A DNA stretch of 64,000 nucleotides, from the NCBI RefSeq assembly GCF_040939455.1, contig NC_134109.1, positions 67,682,501 to 67,746,500 on the forward strand, given 5' to 3'. A program made the position numbers and the translations under genes. Under the pieces are notes generated by a model. That model did no database searches, was not told where the DNA came from, and worked only from the letters and a program-made list of their open reading frames with translations. This stretch comes from Microcebus murinus. Its lineage: Eukaryota > Chordata > Mammalia > Primates > Cheirogaleidae. Positions 23,805 to 36,018 of this stretch are shown piece by piece (within the stretch, counting starts at the first letter, position 1; each line of letters begins with the position of its first letter).

Positions 23805-24003
23805 GTAGAAAGAGCATGGGCTTTGGCATCAGACAGGCCTGGGTTTAAACCCCATCTCTACCACATGCCATCATGAACTTTTCTAAGTATTATGTATCAT
23901 CTGTAAAACGAGAATAATCCTCACTGCATAGGGCTATTATAAGAAGTAAGAAAGGAGATAACATTTGCAAAGTGCCTAGTGTTGTGTCGCACAATAAATA
24001 ATC
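23805..24003 (+). mobile_element. MIR SINE, near full length
   Basis: The order 'GTAGAAAGAGCATGGGCTTTG', 'CAGACAGGCCTGGGTTTAAAC', 'CATCTGTAAAACGAGAATAAT', 'GGGCTATTATAAGAAGTAAG' and 'GCAAAGTGCCTAGTGTTG' matches MIR from its tRNA-like head to its tail. Confidence 0.88.
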
Positions 24004-25699
24004 ATCAACAAAAATAAAAACACTAACAGCATGTATTATTCCAGCAAATAATTTTAGAATAACAAAAAATAATTTAACAAAATCTGTCATAACAAGAAGT
24101 CTTTCTAGCTAGGTGCTATTTTGAAAAATTGAAGATGATACCAGAATAGCACTAAAATTTTGGTTTCCGTAATTAGTTAAAGATTGTCCTGTTATTATTC
24201 ATGTCTCAGGTTTCTCTTTCTCACTTCCCCACTCGCCCTAGTCTTCATGCTGTTGTTATTTCTTTTCATAGAAATGCACTGGGGGAGAGAGGTATGCCCT
24301 CACCGGCCTGAGCACCAGCACTCAGGGCAGAGCCTAGCACTGGGCCAGCAGGAGAGTTTCCAGGGGGTGGGAAACCTTTATTGATTGCTCCTTTGCCTTT
24401 TACAAAAATTAAATAATAAAATCTTCCAAGTGCCCCATGAAGCCCTAGGTAAATGTTCTGAATTTTAGAGTACAACATAATTAAAAGTGTCCAGTCTTTT
24501 GGCAATACTTTCAACTCTACATTTTATTTAAAATGTGCATATTAATCTTCAAATTATTTTTACCATGTTGATTTGCTCATCTACAAATGTATGCTGCTTA
24601 AGTAGTAGATTAAATGTAAATTTTAATGAATGCTATGAATCAGTGCCTAATTTGCACATTTTGTTAATTACCTGTGGTTTGGGATAATCCATCCAAGATG
24701 TTCCCTATTACCCTGGGTAATTAAGAGTTGACCTATTTTCAAATTTTTGCAGCTCAAATAGAATGAATTCTAGTCAATTTTCTTTCCTAATAGAAAAACC
24801 ATCATTTATTTAAATAGTCCATCAGACATAATTGGAATGCAAAATCTTGTAATAAAAATTGACTTTTAAAGGTCATAGAGTTCATCCTCCCACCTATGGG
24901 TAGACTGTCAAACTAGCTACAGAATATATTCCATCTTTTACAATTTATTTGTAAAATGGAGCCAAGAATGTGCACCAGCCTGAGGAGCAACCTGTTTCTC
25001 CTTCCTCACCATCTGAGTCCTTGACCTAAAGAAAAGTCAATCAAGCAGTTACCAACATTTGCGTATATAAACCTGTGTACAAGTACATTTAGATACCTTC
25101 ACACAGAGGCTTGCCAATGAAGTTTAACATAGCACTGGTACACTGACCCCCCCCCATTCTCTTTTTTGAGTGTGATTCATGGTCTCTTTATTCCTAGATG
25201 AAGATCAGAGGTTTCCCTAGGAGCTTCCCACACACACACTCGAAAAATGAAAAAGAAGATGACTTTGACTTGTGGGTCATATTCCACATTTATAAGATTC
25301 AGGGACAGCTTTGCTATAGACTCATCTCCAGTGTGGCAATGGGGATTTTTTCCAACATATCATGCTCTTGCCTATATCTGTCTTTTGCTAAGCACCCTAG
25401 ATCCACAGTGAAGCAGTGGTTATTTAAGAGCATCTCTCGATGCCTCATCAAGGCTGCTATGTCAGTTTCTGAATCACTGTATCCCTGGGTTTTCTTAAAA
25501 ATCTCATGCAAGCCTTCATCCTGGAATTGTCCTGTGACATTATTTACCTCTTCCTGTAAATGCCCAGCAAACCATCTCTACACAGAATAGGCTAACTTTC
25601 TAGAATGGAGACTTTCTCTTGCCACTATTCTAGAGCCAACTACGCCTACTTGCCATCCTCTGCTTCCTCAGACAGGCTTTGACTTCACATTGAGCTGCA
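24004..25699. other. Unique non-coding DNA, possible conserved block near 24620-24870
   Basis: No gene recognised. A GC-richer patch at 24270-24370 has no family resemblance. The block 24620-24870 is repeat-free with TTAATTAC and TAATTAAG cores and is a possible conserved element. The frame 25198-25590 (130 residues) shows no domain and is not supported. Confidence 0.35.
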
Positions 25700-25904
25700 T
25701 GTTGGGTGCAGCCCTTCCGTGCCCTTCCGTGCCCCAGCCTGAACTCTGCTCTTCTCACCCAGAACTTAGTCTACCCACAGTCTTCGCCACCTCGCTTGAT
25801 GAAAACTATTTCATGCCAGTTGCTTAAACCAAAAAACTTCAGAGTCATTCTTGATTTCTCTCTTTCTCTTGCATCACATGTCCAATCTAGACTCTCGAAA
25901 TATG
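25700..25904 (+). mobile_element. L2 LINE, left part (split by an LTR)
   Basis: The order 'TTTCATGCCAGTTGCTTAAAC', 'CAAAAAACTTCAGAGTCATTC' and 'TTGATTTCTCTCTTTCTCTTG' with 'CATCACATGTCCAATCT' follows an internal part of L2. Its continuation appears only after 26328. Confidence 0.65.
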
Positions 25905-26327
25905 GAATACTTTTTGGTGGACTAAAAACATGGATAAAAATCCCTCCTGTCCCTGTATACTGGGATGCAATGTGACTTTGCTGTTTCTCCCATCAACAAA
26001 TGGAGTCTATTTTCCCACCCCTTATACCTGGACCACCCTGTGACTTGTTTTGAAAAATAGATTGTGTCAGAAGTGATATTACGTGACTTTGAGGTAGGTA
26101 CTTTGTAACATCCACAAGGAAACTTCCTAGCACTGCAGGAAGAGAGGCTGAGTGAGGGAGAACCAAGAACCCTTGGCCAGCAAAGAGGCCGGCCTTGCAG
26201 CAGATGCAGCCACATGAGTGAGTCCAGAGGAAACCATCAGAGGAATCAGTTGGCCAGCCCACAGGATTATGATAAAGAAATTATTTTAACCCATTAAATT
26301 TTGGGGTGGTGTTACCTAGCAATGGTG
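25905..26327 (+). mobile_element. MaLR/ERVL-like LTR inserted in the L2
   Basis: The order 'CCACCCCTTATACCTGGACC', 'TTGTGTCAGAAGTGATATTAC', 'GCAGATGCAGCCACATGAGTG', 'GCCAGCCCACAGGATTATGA' and 'AATTTTGGGGTGGTGTTACC' matches a mammalian MLT/ERVL-type LTR, including the A-rich polyadenylation segment near the end. L2 sequence on both sides shows that it is an insertion. Exact ends and subfamily are unresolved. Confidence 0.6.
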
Positions 26328-26598
26328 AGGCTTACTTCTCACCACCTGCACTGCTGCCATTTCGATTGGAACCACCAGCCAGAATCACTTCAGTAGCTTC
26401 CCCTGGTCTCCCTACTTCTGACCTTGACCCCTGCAGTGTCTTCCTAACATCAGACCCAAGTGATCCCTTCAAAATATTAATACAAGTCAGATTATGTCAT
26501 TCCTTTGCTCCAAATCTACCTACAGCGCCTATTTCATCTAGAACATCTAGAACAGTACTTGATATATATTAAATAAATATTTGTTGAATGAAAAATGC
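26328..26598 (+). mobile_element. L2 LINE, right part and 3' end
   Basis: The order 'TTCTCACCACCTGCACTGCTG', 'CAGTGTCTTCCTAACATCAG', 'AGTCAGATTATGTCATTCCTT', 'AACAGTACTTGATATATATTA' and 'AATAAATATTTGTTGAATGA' is the L2 3' part and terminus, continuing the left part. Confidence 0.72.
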
Positions 26599-27214
26599 TC
26601 ATTATTTACAGGAAAGGTCATTGGGCCCTTTGGTAATCCATTTCAAAGTTTAACAAACCTTAGTGATTTTTCAGGAATTCCATGACTATTTTACTAATTT
26701 TTTTTTAAGTGTGATTTAGCCATTTTGATAAATGGTATGGAAAACACACTCTTGGATATGGTATTGATCAAATGTTATGTTACTCAAAATGGCCTCATCA
26801 TTGTCATGGAGTGAAGAATGGCAGCTGTTTCTTCCCACTCTTCCCCTCCACACTTTCTGTCCTAAAGCCCCTCAGAGCACTCAAGCTCTCTCAAGTGAGG
26901 CTCCCACAGACCTGCTCTGATGCTCCACGCTGCACCAGAAGCTCAGGTGCCCACAGAAAGAAAACAGAAACAGCATCTGGAAACCAGAAAAAGGTAACTG
27001 GAATTCCCAGAATGATGGCAAAGGGAGTACCAGAAGCTTCCAGCTGGAATCCAAACAGTCTCTACATCTCCAGAAAAGAAAAATGGAGCTGACTAATTGG
27101 CAGATTTGACAATGTAGAAAATGGAAAGGCATTTTACAAAACTGTTTACAAAGCTATTGGAGAGTGTGGGAGGACCCAGTCTTAAGTTGAAGGAAAATAG
27201 GCTAAAGAAAAAAC
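26599..27214. other. Unique non-coding DNA
   Basis: No gene or repeat recognised. Two overlapping frames on opposite strands near 26772-27132 are unsupported. Confidence 0.4.
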
Positions 27215-28300
27215 TGAAACAATGATTAACAATTATTAACTGAAATTTTAAAATATAATAAAATCACTCCTTATTTGCAAAAATACTTAAAGCAAACATC
27301 ATACTTAATGGTAAAATGTTAAAATCTTTCTCCCTGAAATCAGGAATAAGACAGAGATGTTTGCTCCCACCTCATCTATTCAGTTTTAAACTCGATACCT
27401 TAGCTAGTGCAATAACATAAGGAAAAGACATACAAGGTATAAAGATTGTAAAGGAAAAACTATTACTAAAATTATTTGCAGACAAAATAGTTTAGTTCTT
27501 AGTAAATCCAAAAGAATCTACAGGTAAAATATTAGAAGTAGTAAGTGAATTTCGGAAAGTCTCTAGATGCAAAGTCAAAAGTCATCATATAAAAATCAAC
27601 TGTGTTTTCATATACCAGCAACAAGAAAATGGAAATTTTGTTTTAATTCTACCCTTTTTAATAGCATCACTCACATACTAGGAATAAGTCTAATGCAAGT
27701 TATATAGGACTTTTACCTGGAAAGTATTAATGAGAGAAATTTAAGCTACTCATACTCAAATGGTAAAATGTACCATGTTTGTGGATTGTAAAACTCAGTA
27801 TTGTAAAGTTTCAGATCTCCTCAAATTGCTCTACAGATTAAATGCAGTTCCAATTAAAATCCTAAGAGGTCTTTTGGGGTGTTTTTTTTTTTTTTTTTTT
27901 TTTGATCATTGGTATGATAAACTGATTCTAAAATTCGTATGGACATAAAAAGTCCTAAGAATACTCGAAACAAAATTGAAGAAAAATACAGTTACAGGAT
28001 TTTCAGAGAGCAAAGGTTAATATTAAGTCACGGTAATTAAGACAGTGTGGAATGAATGCAAGGATAGACAAAAAGAAAACTAAAACAAAACAGAGTCCAG
28101 AAACAGACTCACAAATACACAGTTGGATGATGTACAACAAAGTGCCACTGCAGTGCAGTGGGAACGGAAGCTCTTGTCCATAAATGATAGGGACTCAAAA
28201 TGAAATTAATTAAAAAAAAATCCCACAGGATAAATGCGACAAAGTGAGATAAAACATAGACAAACTGTTTCTTTGTTTGCACTGAAGGCATTTCGGTGGA
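27215..28300 (+). mobile_element. Old LINE-1 (L1M) ORF2 fragment
   Basis: Blocks such as 'CATACTTAATGGTAAAATGTT', 'CCTGAAATCAGGAATAAGAC', 'TCATATACCAGCAACAAGAA', 'CTACAGATTAAATGCAGTTCC' and 'TCCAGAAACAGACTCACAAAT' follow the LINE-1 reverse-transcriptase to C-terminal region. Frames are riddled with stops. A 22-base T-run (27882-27903) interrupts the ORF2-derived sequence without visible flanking duplication. Confidence 0.85.
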
Positions 28301-30133
28301 CCTATTTTGCTAGATTTTGATAGATATTTTAGAAAATTTTGCAGTTCTAAAATTTACTCTACTCTCTACTATATTTCTGATTCTTGGTAATGCTAGAAGA
28401 AATACTATTTCTTCTATTATTTTTAGAACATCCCTTAAAAGATAAATATGTTCCAAATCTGGAATGTTAAATTCTGCATATAGCAAGATTCTTTTTACTT
28501 TATTGTGTCTTTCTGAAAGTAACACTATTATTCACTAATTTTAGTTTAATTTTTCAAACTGATTTTTTTCTACTATTTAGGCCATTTCTTGAAGTAATAA
28601 GAAAAATTCCTCCATTCTAAATTTCAGGCTCAAGAAAGAATGGTTTTTGTTGTCTTCACCACATTCCGAAGGAGTTTTCAATCAGATTGAACACCATTGT
28701 GAGAATTTATCAAAGGAAACACAGACTTCAAAAAGAATATAGCTTAAATGATTCTTATTTTTATCTACCCAAATTTATAAAATTGACTTTGAAATCCTCT
28801 TGAACTTCTGCATATTTCAAATTCTGGCACCTAGTACAGTGCCATGCTCCCTGCAGACATTCAATAAATGTTAATTAAATCAAATTGAAATTTAATTTGA
28901 AGCCTTTGAGGAAATTAAGTCTTTCACTTTTTTGTAGCTTTTTGCTTTACACCAAGGAATCTTTTCCCTGGATGTATTTTAAATTAATTTTAAAACGTAA
29001 TGTTTAAATGAAGGCAAAGCAACTCAATGCACAGCTTGAAAAAGCTACAAATAAAAAGTCTCCCTGTGATAATCAAACCGCTTTGGTACCTTTGCAGTAA
29101 TTCTCCTCAGCAGAAAATCAGATAGATGATAGTCTGTGTGCGTAGCATGCTCTAGCCATCACACCAACAGCTCTTTTAAAATGGGTTCCCAAGGGAAATG
29201 CTATCGAGTAGGTGATCAATTCACATTAACAGTTTTGTCAGAGAATATTCATGGAGCTTTGAGCCACAAAGTGCATTTATGAAAAACAATACCTACTCAA
29301 ATTATCTTTGACTAAACCTGAAATAGGGATGACAGATCTTCACCCCTTTCACAGTGGTACAGGAGCCCATTTCCTCTGCTTTCATCTTTCCTGGATTTTA
29401 TTTGTGTTGAGTAGCTCATTCTCCAGAATGAATCATTTCCCCCATGAGACAGAAGATGGAATGAAAAGAGAAGTTCTGCCTCTCCAAAGGACTGTTTAAT
29501 AACACATTTCCTCCCAAAGTCTTCCTATTTCTTGTTCTGGATCCCCAAGGCTCCTGTTTCTCCTCCTCAGATATCAGGAAGGGAGAGGAGAGAAGGAAAG
29601 TGTTCTTGTGTGGAAGGAGAGGGTTTCACATGGCCCTCTGAGGATGTGAATATGGCAAAAATTGGGCTAGAAGGAATTTCCCATACTGGTTTTCTGGTCT
29701 CAGGCTAACACAGAAGGTCAAATATAGGAGAAAGCTATTCTCTTCACCCTCAGTTACACATTGCCTAGGAGAAAGGAAAGAATTAGATGTTCTCACTTTA
29801 ATTGTAGTCAACAAAATGAGAGTAATCTGTGACTTGCAAGAAGAATAGAAAAAGAATTCTTAATTAGATACTCCCATCACTTTTATAGGAGTTTTTATAA
29901 ATATAATTCAGAGACTTCCTGCTTCATTTGGGGATGTGTCCAAAGTTGTGGGTGGCTTGTCTTTGTGCCTCAAGCCCACTTAAAGCAGGCCCCAAAAGCG
30001 AACCCAACTCCACGAAACATTTGCATTTTAGATTTACTGAAAATTGGGTGAGGAAGCTGAGGAATGGTTACATGGCATATTACATGTAAAAGTAATTTAT
30101 AAATCCCTATTAAATATCTCTGTAGTCCCCTTC
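28301..30133. other. Unique DNA with a short L2 tail and a possible conserved block
   Basis: About 28815-28885 ('CACCTAGTACAGTGCCATGC', then 'TTCAATAAATGTTAATTAAA') is probably an L2 tail. About 29000-29300 is repeat-free and may be conserved. No gene recognised. Confidence 0.4.
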
Positions 30134-30650
30134 TGTGGTGGCCAGCCTCCAAGGTGGGCCCCAGTGATCCATATTGCCTGGTATTTTTATGCCTTTGTGT
30201 AGTCCCCTCCCACACTGAATCAGAGCTGGCGCTCAGCGAGCGATAATGCACACTGGAAGTAACAGTGTGTTACTTCTGAGACTAAGTCATAAAAGGCATC
30301 ATAGCTTCCAACTTGACCTCTTGGACTGCTGACTTTGGTGAAAGCCATGTGGACACTCAAGCAGCCCCATGGAATGGCTCACATGGAAAAGAACTGATGA
30401 GGCCACCAGCCAACAGCCTGCACTAACTTAGTAGCTATGCTAGTTGGTCCTGCAGCCAGTCATATTTTCAGATAACTGCAGCCCCAACCAGCATATGACT
30501 GCGACTGCATGAGAGGTCCTAAACAAGAACTGCCAACCAAACTTTACTCAGAATTCCTGACTCACAGAGCCTGTGAACATATAAATGATTATTTTATGTC
30601 ACCAAATTTGGGGGTAATTTATATATAGCATTGGATAAATCTAACACTTC
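30134..30650 (+). mobile_element. MaLR/ERVL-like LTR
   Basis: The order 'GTGGTGGCCAGCCTCCAAGG', 'GTGTAGTCCCCTCCCACACTG', 'GAAAGCCATGTGGACACTCA', 'CAGATAACTGCAGCCCCAAC', 'AATTCCTGACTCACAGAGCC' and 'ACCAAATTTGGGGGTAATTT' matches the same LTR class as 53735-54165. The ends are diverged. No internal retroviral sequence is present. Confidence 0.68.
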
Positions 30651-31873
30651 CCATCTCTAATGCACTTCTCTGGCTACTACGTACTTCTTCACCTTTTCCC
30701 CCATGGGATAAAGGCACCTTTTGCTACCCTCTGAATCTTCAGAGGTAACACATTCCTCCCTCCTCTACCTTCAATCTCTGCCTTTTTATGCAGAACTTAG
30801 CTCTTATTCCTTTCAGTAGACACAGCTACTCTTTCGCTTAATAGTACCCTTTCTCCTTAATGATATCAATAAAAAAAAGAACAAATAAAAAAGTACTTGT
30901 AGAGAGAAGCGGAAGAATTTCTATTAAAATTGTCCATGAAAAATTTATTTTCATTCTAGCCTTCAATTTTTAAGATTCTAGTTCCTAGATTTAATTCCAT
31001 TACCAAAAATACCTACCACTAGAAATGGAGATTTCTAGCTTTTCTAATTCCTCCCATCTCTTCATGAAACCTTCTCAGACTGTGGTGTTCCAAGGCAGTC
31101 TCCAAATTCCCACAGAAAAAATCACCCTCCTGCTGAATTTTATGATCACTTCACTTTTTTTACCATTGTTTGATGTTGTTGTTGTCATTGTTTACTTTAC
31201 TCCAGAGAAAGAAAAATTGACCAGTTTGGTTGATAATGCATATTCAATGGTTAAAATCAGGAAGTTTGTCATTTTTTTCTAAATCTCTTTTATTACTCAT
31301 TAGAAAAAAAAGGTGTTCTTCATTTTGTAGGAAATGACAGTCTTCTGTTTATTAACATATAATATGTAATTTAAATCAAATAATGATCCCATAGGCTTAC
31401 ATTTTACCTGTATTAATAAACTCAAAGATTCATTTTAGCATTGTTCTAATTCATTCTCAGTGCTCTCATTCATTTCCATAATTTCACTCAATTCTACATC
31501 TGTGTGGTAGGCAAAAGCAGAAATTATTCCATTAGTATTTTAGAGAGAGAAACATCGGGTGCTTATAAAAGTTTCTTTTCTAATTACATGTATATTTATG
31601 GCCACTTCCTTTCTCTTTTACACAAAACCTGTCTACTATGTGTTTTGTGAAAATTCAGATTTCTGTAATGGTAAATTCAAGAGTAGCAAATCACCCCGGC
31701 ATTGGTCCCAAGATTGCTTAAAAAAAGAAAAACATGTCAAGTTAGTAGTTATGTGCAAAGAGAAAAATGTGGAGAGGGGGGAAGGCAGAGATAACAGAAG
31801 ACAATATAAATTAAAGCAATCACTGAAGGAGAAGGGCAGAATACTTAAAGACTTCTGAAGAGTAGAGGGTCTT
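30651..31873. other. Unique AT-rich DNA
   Basis: No gene or repeat recognised. The frame at 31559-31858 has no family resemblance. Confidence 0.4.
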
Positions 31874-32031
31874 CAACAGCTTTGTCCAAAGAACCTTCTG
31901 CAACAGGTATTATTATAACTGCATGAAATGTAGCTAGTCTGAGGAACTGAATTTTAAATTCTATTTAATTTTAATTAATTTAACTTTAAATATCAATGTG
32001 TGGCTAGGGGCTACTTATTTGGCCAGCACAG
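31874..32031 (+). mobile_element. Short non-autonomous hAT-like DNA transposon
   Basis: Ends CAACAGCTTTGTCCAAAGAA and ATTTGGCCAGCACAG are diverged inverted copies of the hAT-type terminus. Between them lie 'CTGAGGAACTGAATTTTAAAT', 'TTAATTTTAATTAATTTAAC' and 'GTGTGGCTAGGGGCTAC', as in a mammalian hAT element I recognise but cannot name with certainty. An 8-bp duplication is not convincing (GTCTTCAA against GTCTAGAG). Confidence 0.62.
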
Positions 32032-32139
32032 GTCTAGAGGGCTAAGAGGGACCTTGCTTGCTTTTGGTGCCTCAGGAAGAAGAGAGGCTGAATGGTGAAG
32101 ACAACAGAGCAGATGAAACATCAGAGAATATGCATACTG

Positions 32140-32275
32140 GCCCCTGACTGCTCCATGAGCTTGAGCAAGTCATTTAGTTCTTTGTTTTCTATCTGTGAGT
32201 AGTGGGAAGGGTAATCTTCTGTCTGGCCCATCTCACAGATTTCCTATAATGCTTCAAATGAGATCACAAACAAAA
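32140..32275 (+). mobile_element. MIR SINE fragment
   Basis: 'TGAGCTTGAGCAAGTCATTTA' followed by 'GTTTTCTATCTGTGAGTAGTG' and 'TTTCCTATAATGCTTCAAATG' is a decayed MIR core and tail. Confidence 0.5.
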
Positions 32276-32595
32276 AAATCTGAAACTGTAGCTCAGGATC
32301 ATTCAGATGTACTATAGTGTGCTATTGTCCATTGACTGAGGGTAAGTTTAAAAAGGGAAAGTAGAGAAAAGTTTGACTTTATGTGTAACCAGCTCTCTTA
32401 AATAAGGGTCCCCAGAAGTAAACTATGAGACAGAGATTTCCATGCTGAAGATTTATTAAGGAAGCACTCCCGGGAGAGACCAGGAACAGAACAGGAAAGG
32501 GGATGAGGACAACTCAGGTCCTAGCCTTAGACAGATTCTCAAGGCAGCTCTGAAGAGTACAGTTTGTCTCAACTCAAGGCAAGCAAGCCAGACTC
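32276..32595. other. Unclassified DNA upstream of the inverted LINE-1
   Basis: The block from about 32397 ('GGGTCCCCAGAAGTAAACTA', 'AAGATTTATTAAGGAAGC') may be an old repeat that I cannot name. No gene. Confidence 0.35.
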
Positions 32596-32613
32596 TCAAA
32601 TCTCGGTCATCGT
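32596..32613 (+). repeat. Left target-site duplication of the inverted LINE-1
   Basis: TCAAATCTCGGTCATCGT pairs with 36395-36412 (TCAAATCCCAGTCATCAT), 15 of 18 matches, all three differences transitions. It brackets the complete twin-primed LINE-1. Confidence 0.82.
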
Positions 32614-33473
32614 AGAAAGAGTTAGGGAAGATTACATCATTCTTAACGTCATGGAATAATTCCTGCAGTATACATACCAGTTCTTCTTTATAGGTTTGGT
32701 AAAATTTGAGTGTGAACCCATGTAGTCTGGGACTTCTTTTATTGTAAGATTCTTTATTGCTGCTTCAATTTTGGTGCTTGAAATTGGTCTGTTCAGGAAT
32801 TCTGTTTCTTCCTGATTGTGACTGAGCCTAGGGAGGATGTATGTTTCTATGAATTTATCCATTTCCTCCACATTTTCAAGTTTTGAGGCATAGATATTTT
32901 TATAGTATTCAAAGATGCTGTTTTGTATTTCCATGATACCAGTTATGACTTCTTTTTCATTTCTAATTGAGTTTATTAAAATCCTTTCCTTTCTGCTTCG
33001 GGTCAATCTAGCAAGAGGCCTATCAATTTTGTTTATCTTTTCTTTTTCTTTTTCTTTCATTAATCTTCTGTATAGCTCTTTTGTTCTTGATTTCATTTAG
33101 TTCTGCTCTGATCTTGGTTATCTCTTTTCTTCTGCTGGGTTTATGATTGATTTGCTTTTTTTATTTTTTTCCCCAGATCTTTAGACGATTCATTAATTTG
33201 TTGATTTGTGATCATTCTGTCTTTTGGATGTGGGCATTTAAGACTATGAGTTTTCCTCTCAGGAAAACCTTGCTATATCTCACAGATTTTGGTAACTTGT
33301 GTCCCCATTATCAGGTAGTTCAAATAATCTTTTAATTTCCATCTGAATCTCCTCCTTGACTCAATAATCACTCAGCAATAGATTGTTTAATTTCCATGAT
33401 TTTGTGTAGAGATGAGTGTTTCTGTTGGAATTGATTTCTAATTTTATTCCACTGTGGTCTAAGAAGTAAGCAA
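32614..33473 (-). mobile_element. LINE-1, 5' portion in inverted orientation (twin priming)
   Basis: The minus-strand reading gives LINE-1 ORF2 between the endonuclease and reverse transcriptase domains: 'MKSRTKELYRRLMKEKEK', 'KINKIDRPLARLTRSRKE' and 'ILPRLSHNQEETEFLNRPIS' (open from 33096 to 32632). It ends at 32614 with the equivalent of 'TTCCCTAACTCTTTCT', exactly the point where the plus-strand portion resumes at about 33474. The left edge touches the target duplication. Inversion of the 5' part during target-primed reverse transcription explains the layout. Confidence 0.92.
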
Positions 33474-35660
33474 TCCTCCCCAATTCATTCTATGAAGCCA
33501 ATATTACCTTGATACCAAAACCAGGAAAGGACACAATAGAAAAAGAAAACTACGGACCAATATCCCTTATGAACATAGATGTAAAAATTATCAATGAAAT
33601 TTTAGCAATCTGAATTCAATTGTACATGATTCATCATGATCAGGTGAGCTTCATCCCAGAGATACAAGAATGGTTCAACATAACATACACAAATCTATAA
33701 ATGTAATTCACTGTATAAATAAAAGCAAATACAAAGATCATATGATTCTATCAATAGACACAGAAATGGCATTTGACAAAATTCAGCACCCTTTTATGAT
33801 AAGCATTCTTAATAAAATAGGCATAGATGGGACATACCTCAAAATTATTAAACTTGTATAGGACAAACCCACACCCAACATCATACTGAAGGGGGAAAGT
33901 TGAAAGCATTCTGCTTAAAACTGGAACCATACAAGGTTGTCCACTATCTCCATTTCTATTCAATATAGTGTTGGTAGTCCTTGCCAGAGAAATCAGACAA
34001 GGGAAAGAAATCAAGGGCATCCAACTGGTGGCGGAAGAGGTCAAACTATCACTCTTTACTGATGATATGATCTTATATCTAGAAAACCACAAAAGATTCA
34101 ACCAAGAGACTCCTGGAATTGATTGAATTTATTACTGAATTTGTAAGTATCAGGATATAAAATCAATACACACAAGTCAGTAGCTTTCATATACACCAAT
34201 AACAATCAAGCTGAGAATCAAATTGAAGACACAGTACCTTTCACAATAGCATAAAGAAAATAAAATATTTAGGCATATATTTAACTAAGGAAGTGATAGA
34301 CCTATATAGGGAGAACTATGAAACACTGAGAAAAGAAATTGCAGAGGATATATACAGATAGAAAAACCATACTATGGCCATGGATTGGCAGAATCAATAT
34401 TGCTAAAATGTCGATACTACCCAAAGTGATCTACAGATTCAATGCAATCCCCATTAAAATACCAACATCATTTTTCACAGATCTAGAAAAAATACTGCTA
34501 TGCTTCATACAGAACCAGAGAAGACCCCGTATAGCAAAAGGAACCTTAAGCAAAAAGAAAAAATTAGGAAGCATCAATCTACCAGACTTCAAGCTATACT
34601 ACAAGGCTATAGTAACCAAAATAGCATGGGACTGGGACAAGAACAGAAACATTGACCAATGGAACAGGACTGCAAGTCCAGATATAAAACCATCCTCACA
34701 TTATCATCTGATCTTTGACAAAGCAGATAAAAACATACACTGGGGAAAATAATTATGCAATAATTGGTAATAGAAAAATTAGACAGCCACATTTAGAAGA
34801 CTGAAATAGGATTCGTACCTCTCACCCCTCACAAAAATCAACTCACAATGGATAACAGACTTAAACCTATGCATGAAACCATAAGAGTTTCACAATAAAA
34901 TTTTTAAAAAACTCTTACTGACATCAGCCTAGGCAAAGAATTTATGAAGAAGATCCCAGAAGCAATCACAGCAACAACAAAAATAAACAAATGGGACCTG
35001 ATCAAATTAAAAAGCTTCTGCACAGCCAAGGAGACTACCACTAGAACAAACAGACAACCTACAGAATGGGAGAAAATATTTGCACGCCACACATCTGATA
35101 AAGGGTTGATAACTAGAATCTGTATAGAACTCAGGAAAATTAACAAGAAAAAATCAAACAACCCCATTAAAAAGTGGGCAAAGAACATGAACAGAAACTT
35201 CAAAAGAAGATAGACTAATAGCCAACTAACATGAAAAATTGCTCACCATCTCTAATCATCAAGGAAATGCAAATCAAAACCACAGTAAGATATCACTTAA
35301 CTCCAGTGAAAATAGATTTTATCAAAAAGCCCCAAAACAGCAAATGTTGGCATGGATGCAGAGAGATAGGTGCACTCATATAGACTGCTGGTGGGTCTGT
35401 AAGTTAGTACAACTTCTATGGAAAGTAGTATGGAGAAACCTCAAAGAACTAAAAGTAGAACTACCATTTGATCCAGCAATCCCACTACTGGTCATCTATC
35501 CAAAGGATAAAAAAGACATTCTATAATAAATATATCTGTACTCAAATGTTTATAGCAGAACAATTCACAATTGCAAAGATGTGGAAACAACCCAAGTGCC
35601 ATCAATACATGAATGGATTAATAAAATGTGCTATATGTATACCATGGAGTACTACTCAGC
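33474..35660 (+). pseudogene. Dead LINE-1 ORF2 (reverse transcriptase and C-terminal domain)
   Basis: ORF2 is the endonuclease/reverse transcriptase that copies LINE-1 RNA at a nicked target. Visible blocks are '[20 protein letters not shown]' (33670-33861), the catalytic F-T-D-D-M motif (34055-34069, normally F-A-D-D), '[20 protein letters not shown]' with '[20 protein letters not shown]' (34339-34752), '[19 protein letters not shown]' (34944-35213) and '[20 protein letters not shown]' (35239-35526). The blocks sit in different frames separated by stops, and the endonuclease domain is missing, so the element is inactive. The motif substitution of alanine by threonine may have arisen after insertion. 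Confidence 0.9.
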
Positions 35661-35671
35661 CATTAAAAACA

Positions 35672-36018
35672 GGCCGGGCGCTGTGGCTCATGCCTGTAAT
35701 CCTAGCTCTTGGGAGGCCGAGGCGGGCGGATTGCTCAAGGTCAGGAGTTCAAAACCAGCCTGAGCAAGAGCGAGACCCCGTCTCTACTATAAATAGAAAG
35801 AAATTAATTGGCCAACTGATATATATATATAAAAATTAGCCGGGCATGGTGGCACATGCCTGTAGTCCCAGCTACCCGGGAGGCTGAGGCAGAAGGATCA
35901 CTGGAGCCCAGGAGTTTGAGGTTGCTGTGAGCTAGGCTGACGCCACGGCACTCACTCTAGCCTGGGCAACAAAGCGAGACTCTGTCTCAAAAAAAAAAAA
36001 AAAAAAAAAAAAAAAAGG
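35672..36018 (+). mobile_element. Alu SINE (strepsirrhine type) inside the LINE-1
   Basis: The element starts GGCCGGGCGCTGTGGCTCAT and ends in a long A-run (35990-36016). The middle linker has TTGGCCAACTGATATATATA. The target duplication is AAAAACA at 35665-35671 and 36019-36025. LINE-1 sequence resumes exactly ('ATGGTGAATTAATACC'), so the Alu is younger than the LINE-1. Confidence 0.97.

Noticed and set aside
24270..24370. GC-rich patch considered as an exon
   Set aside because: No open frame with family features and no splice-site pair flanking it.
25198..25590. 130-codon frame
   Set aside because: No recognisable family, and an overlapping antisense frame of similar quality exists.
27882..27903. 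22-base T-run inside an L1M, considered as another tail-only insertion
   Set aside because: No flanking duplication was found, and old LINE-1s often have a T-rich stretch at this place.
33751..34101. 116-codon frame, minus strand
   Set aside because: It is the antisense of the LINE-1 reverse transcriptase region.
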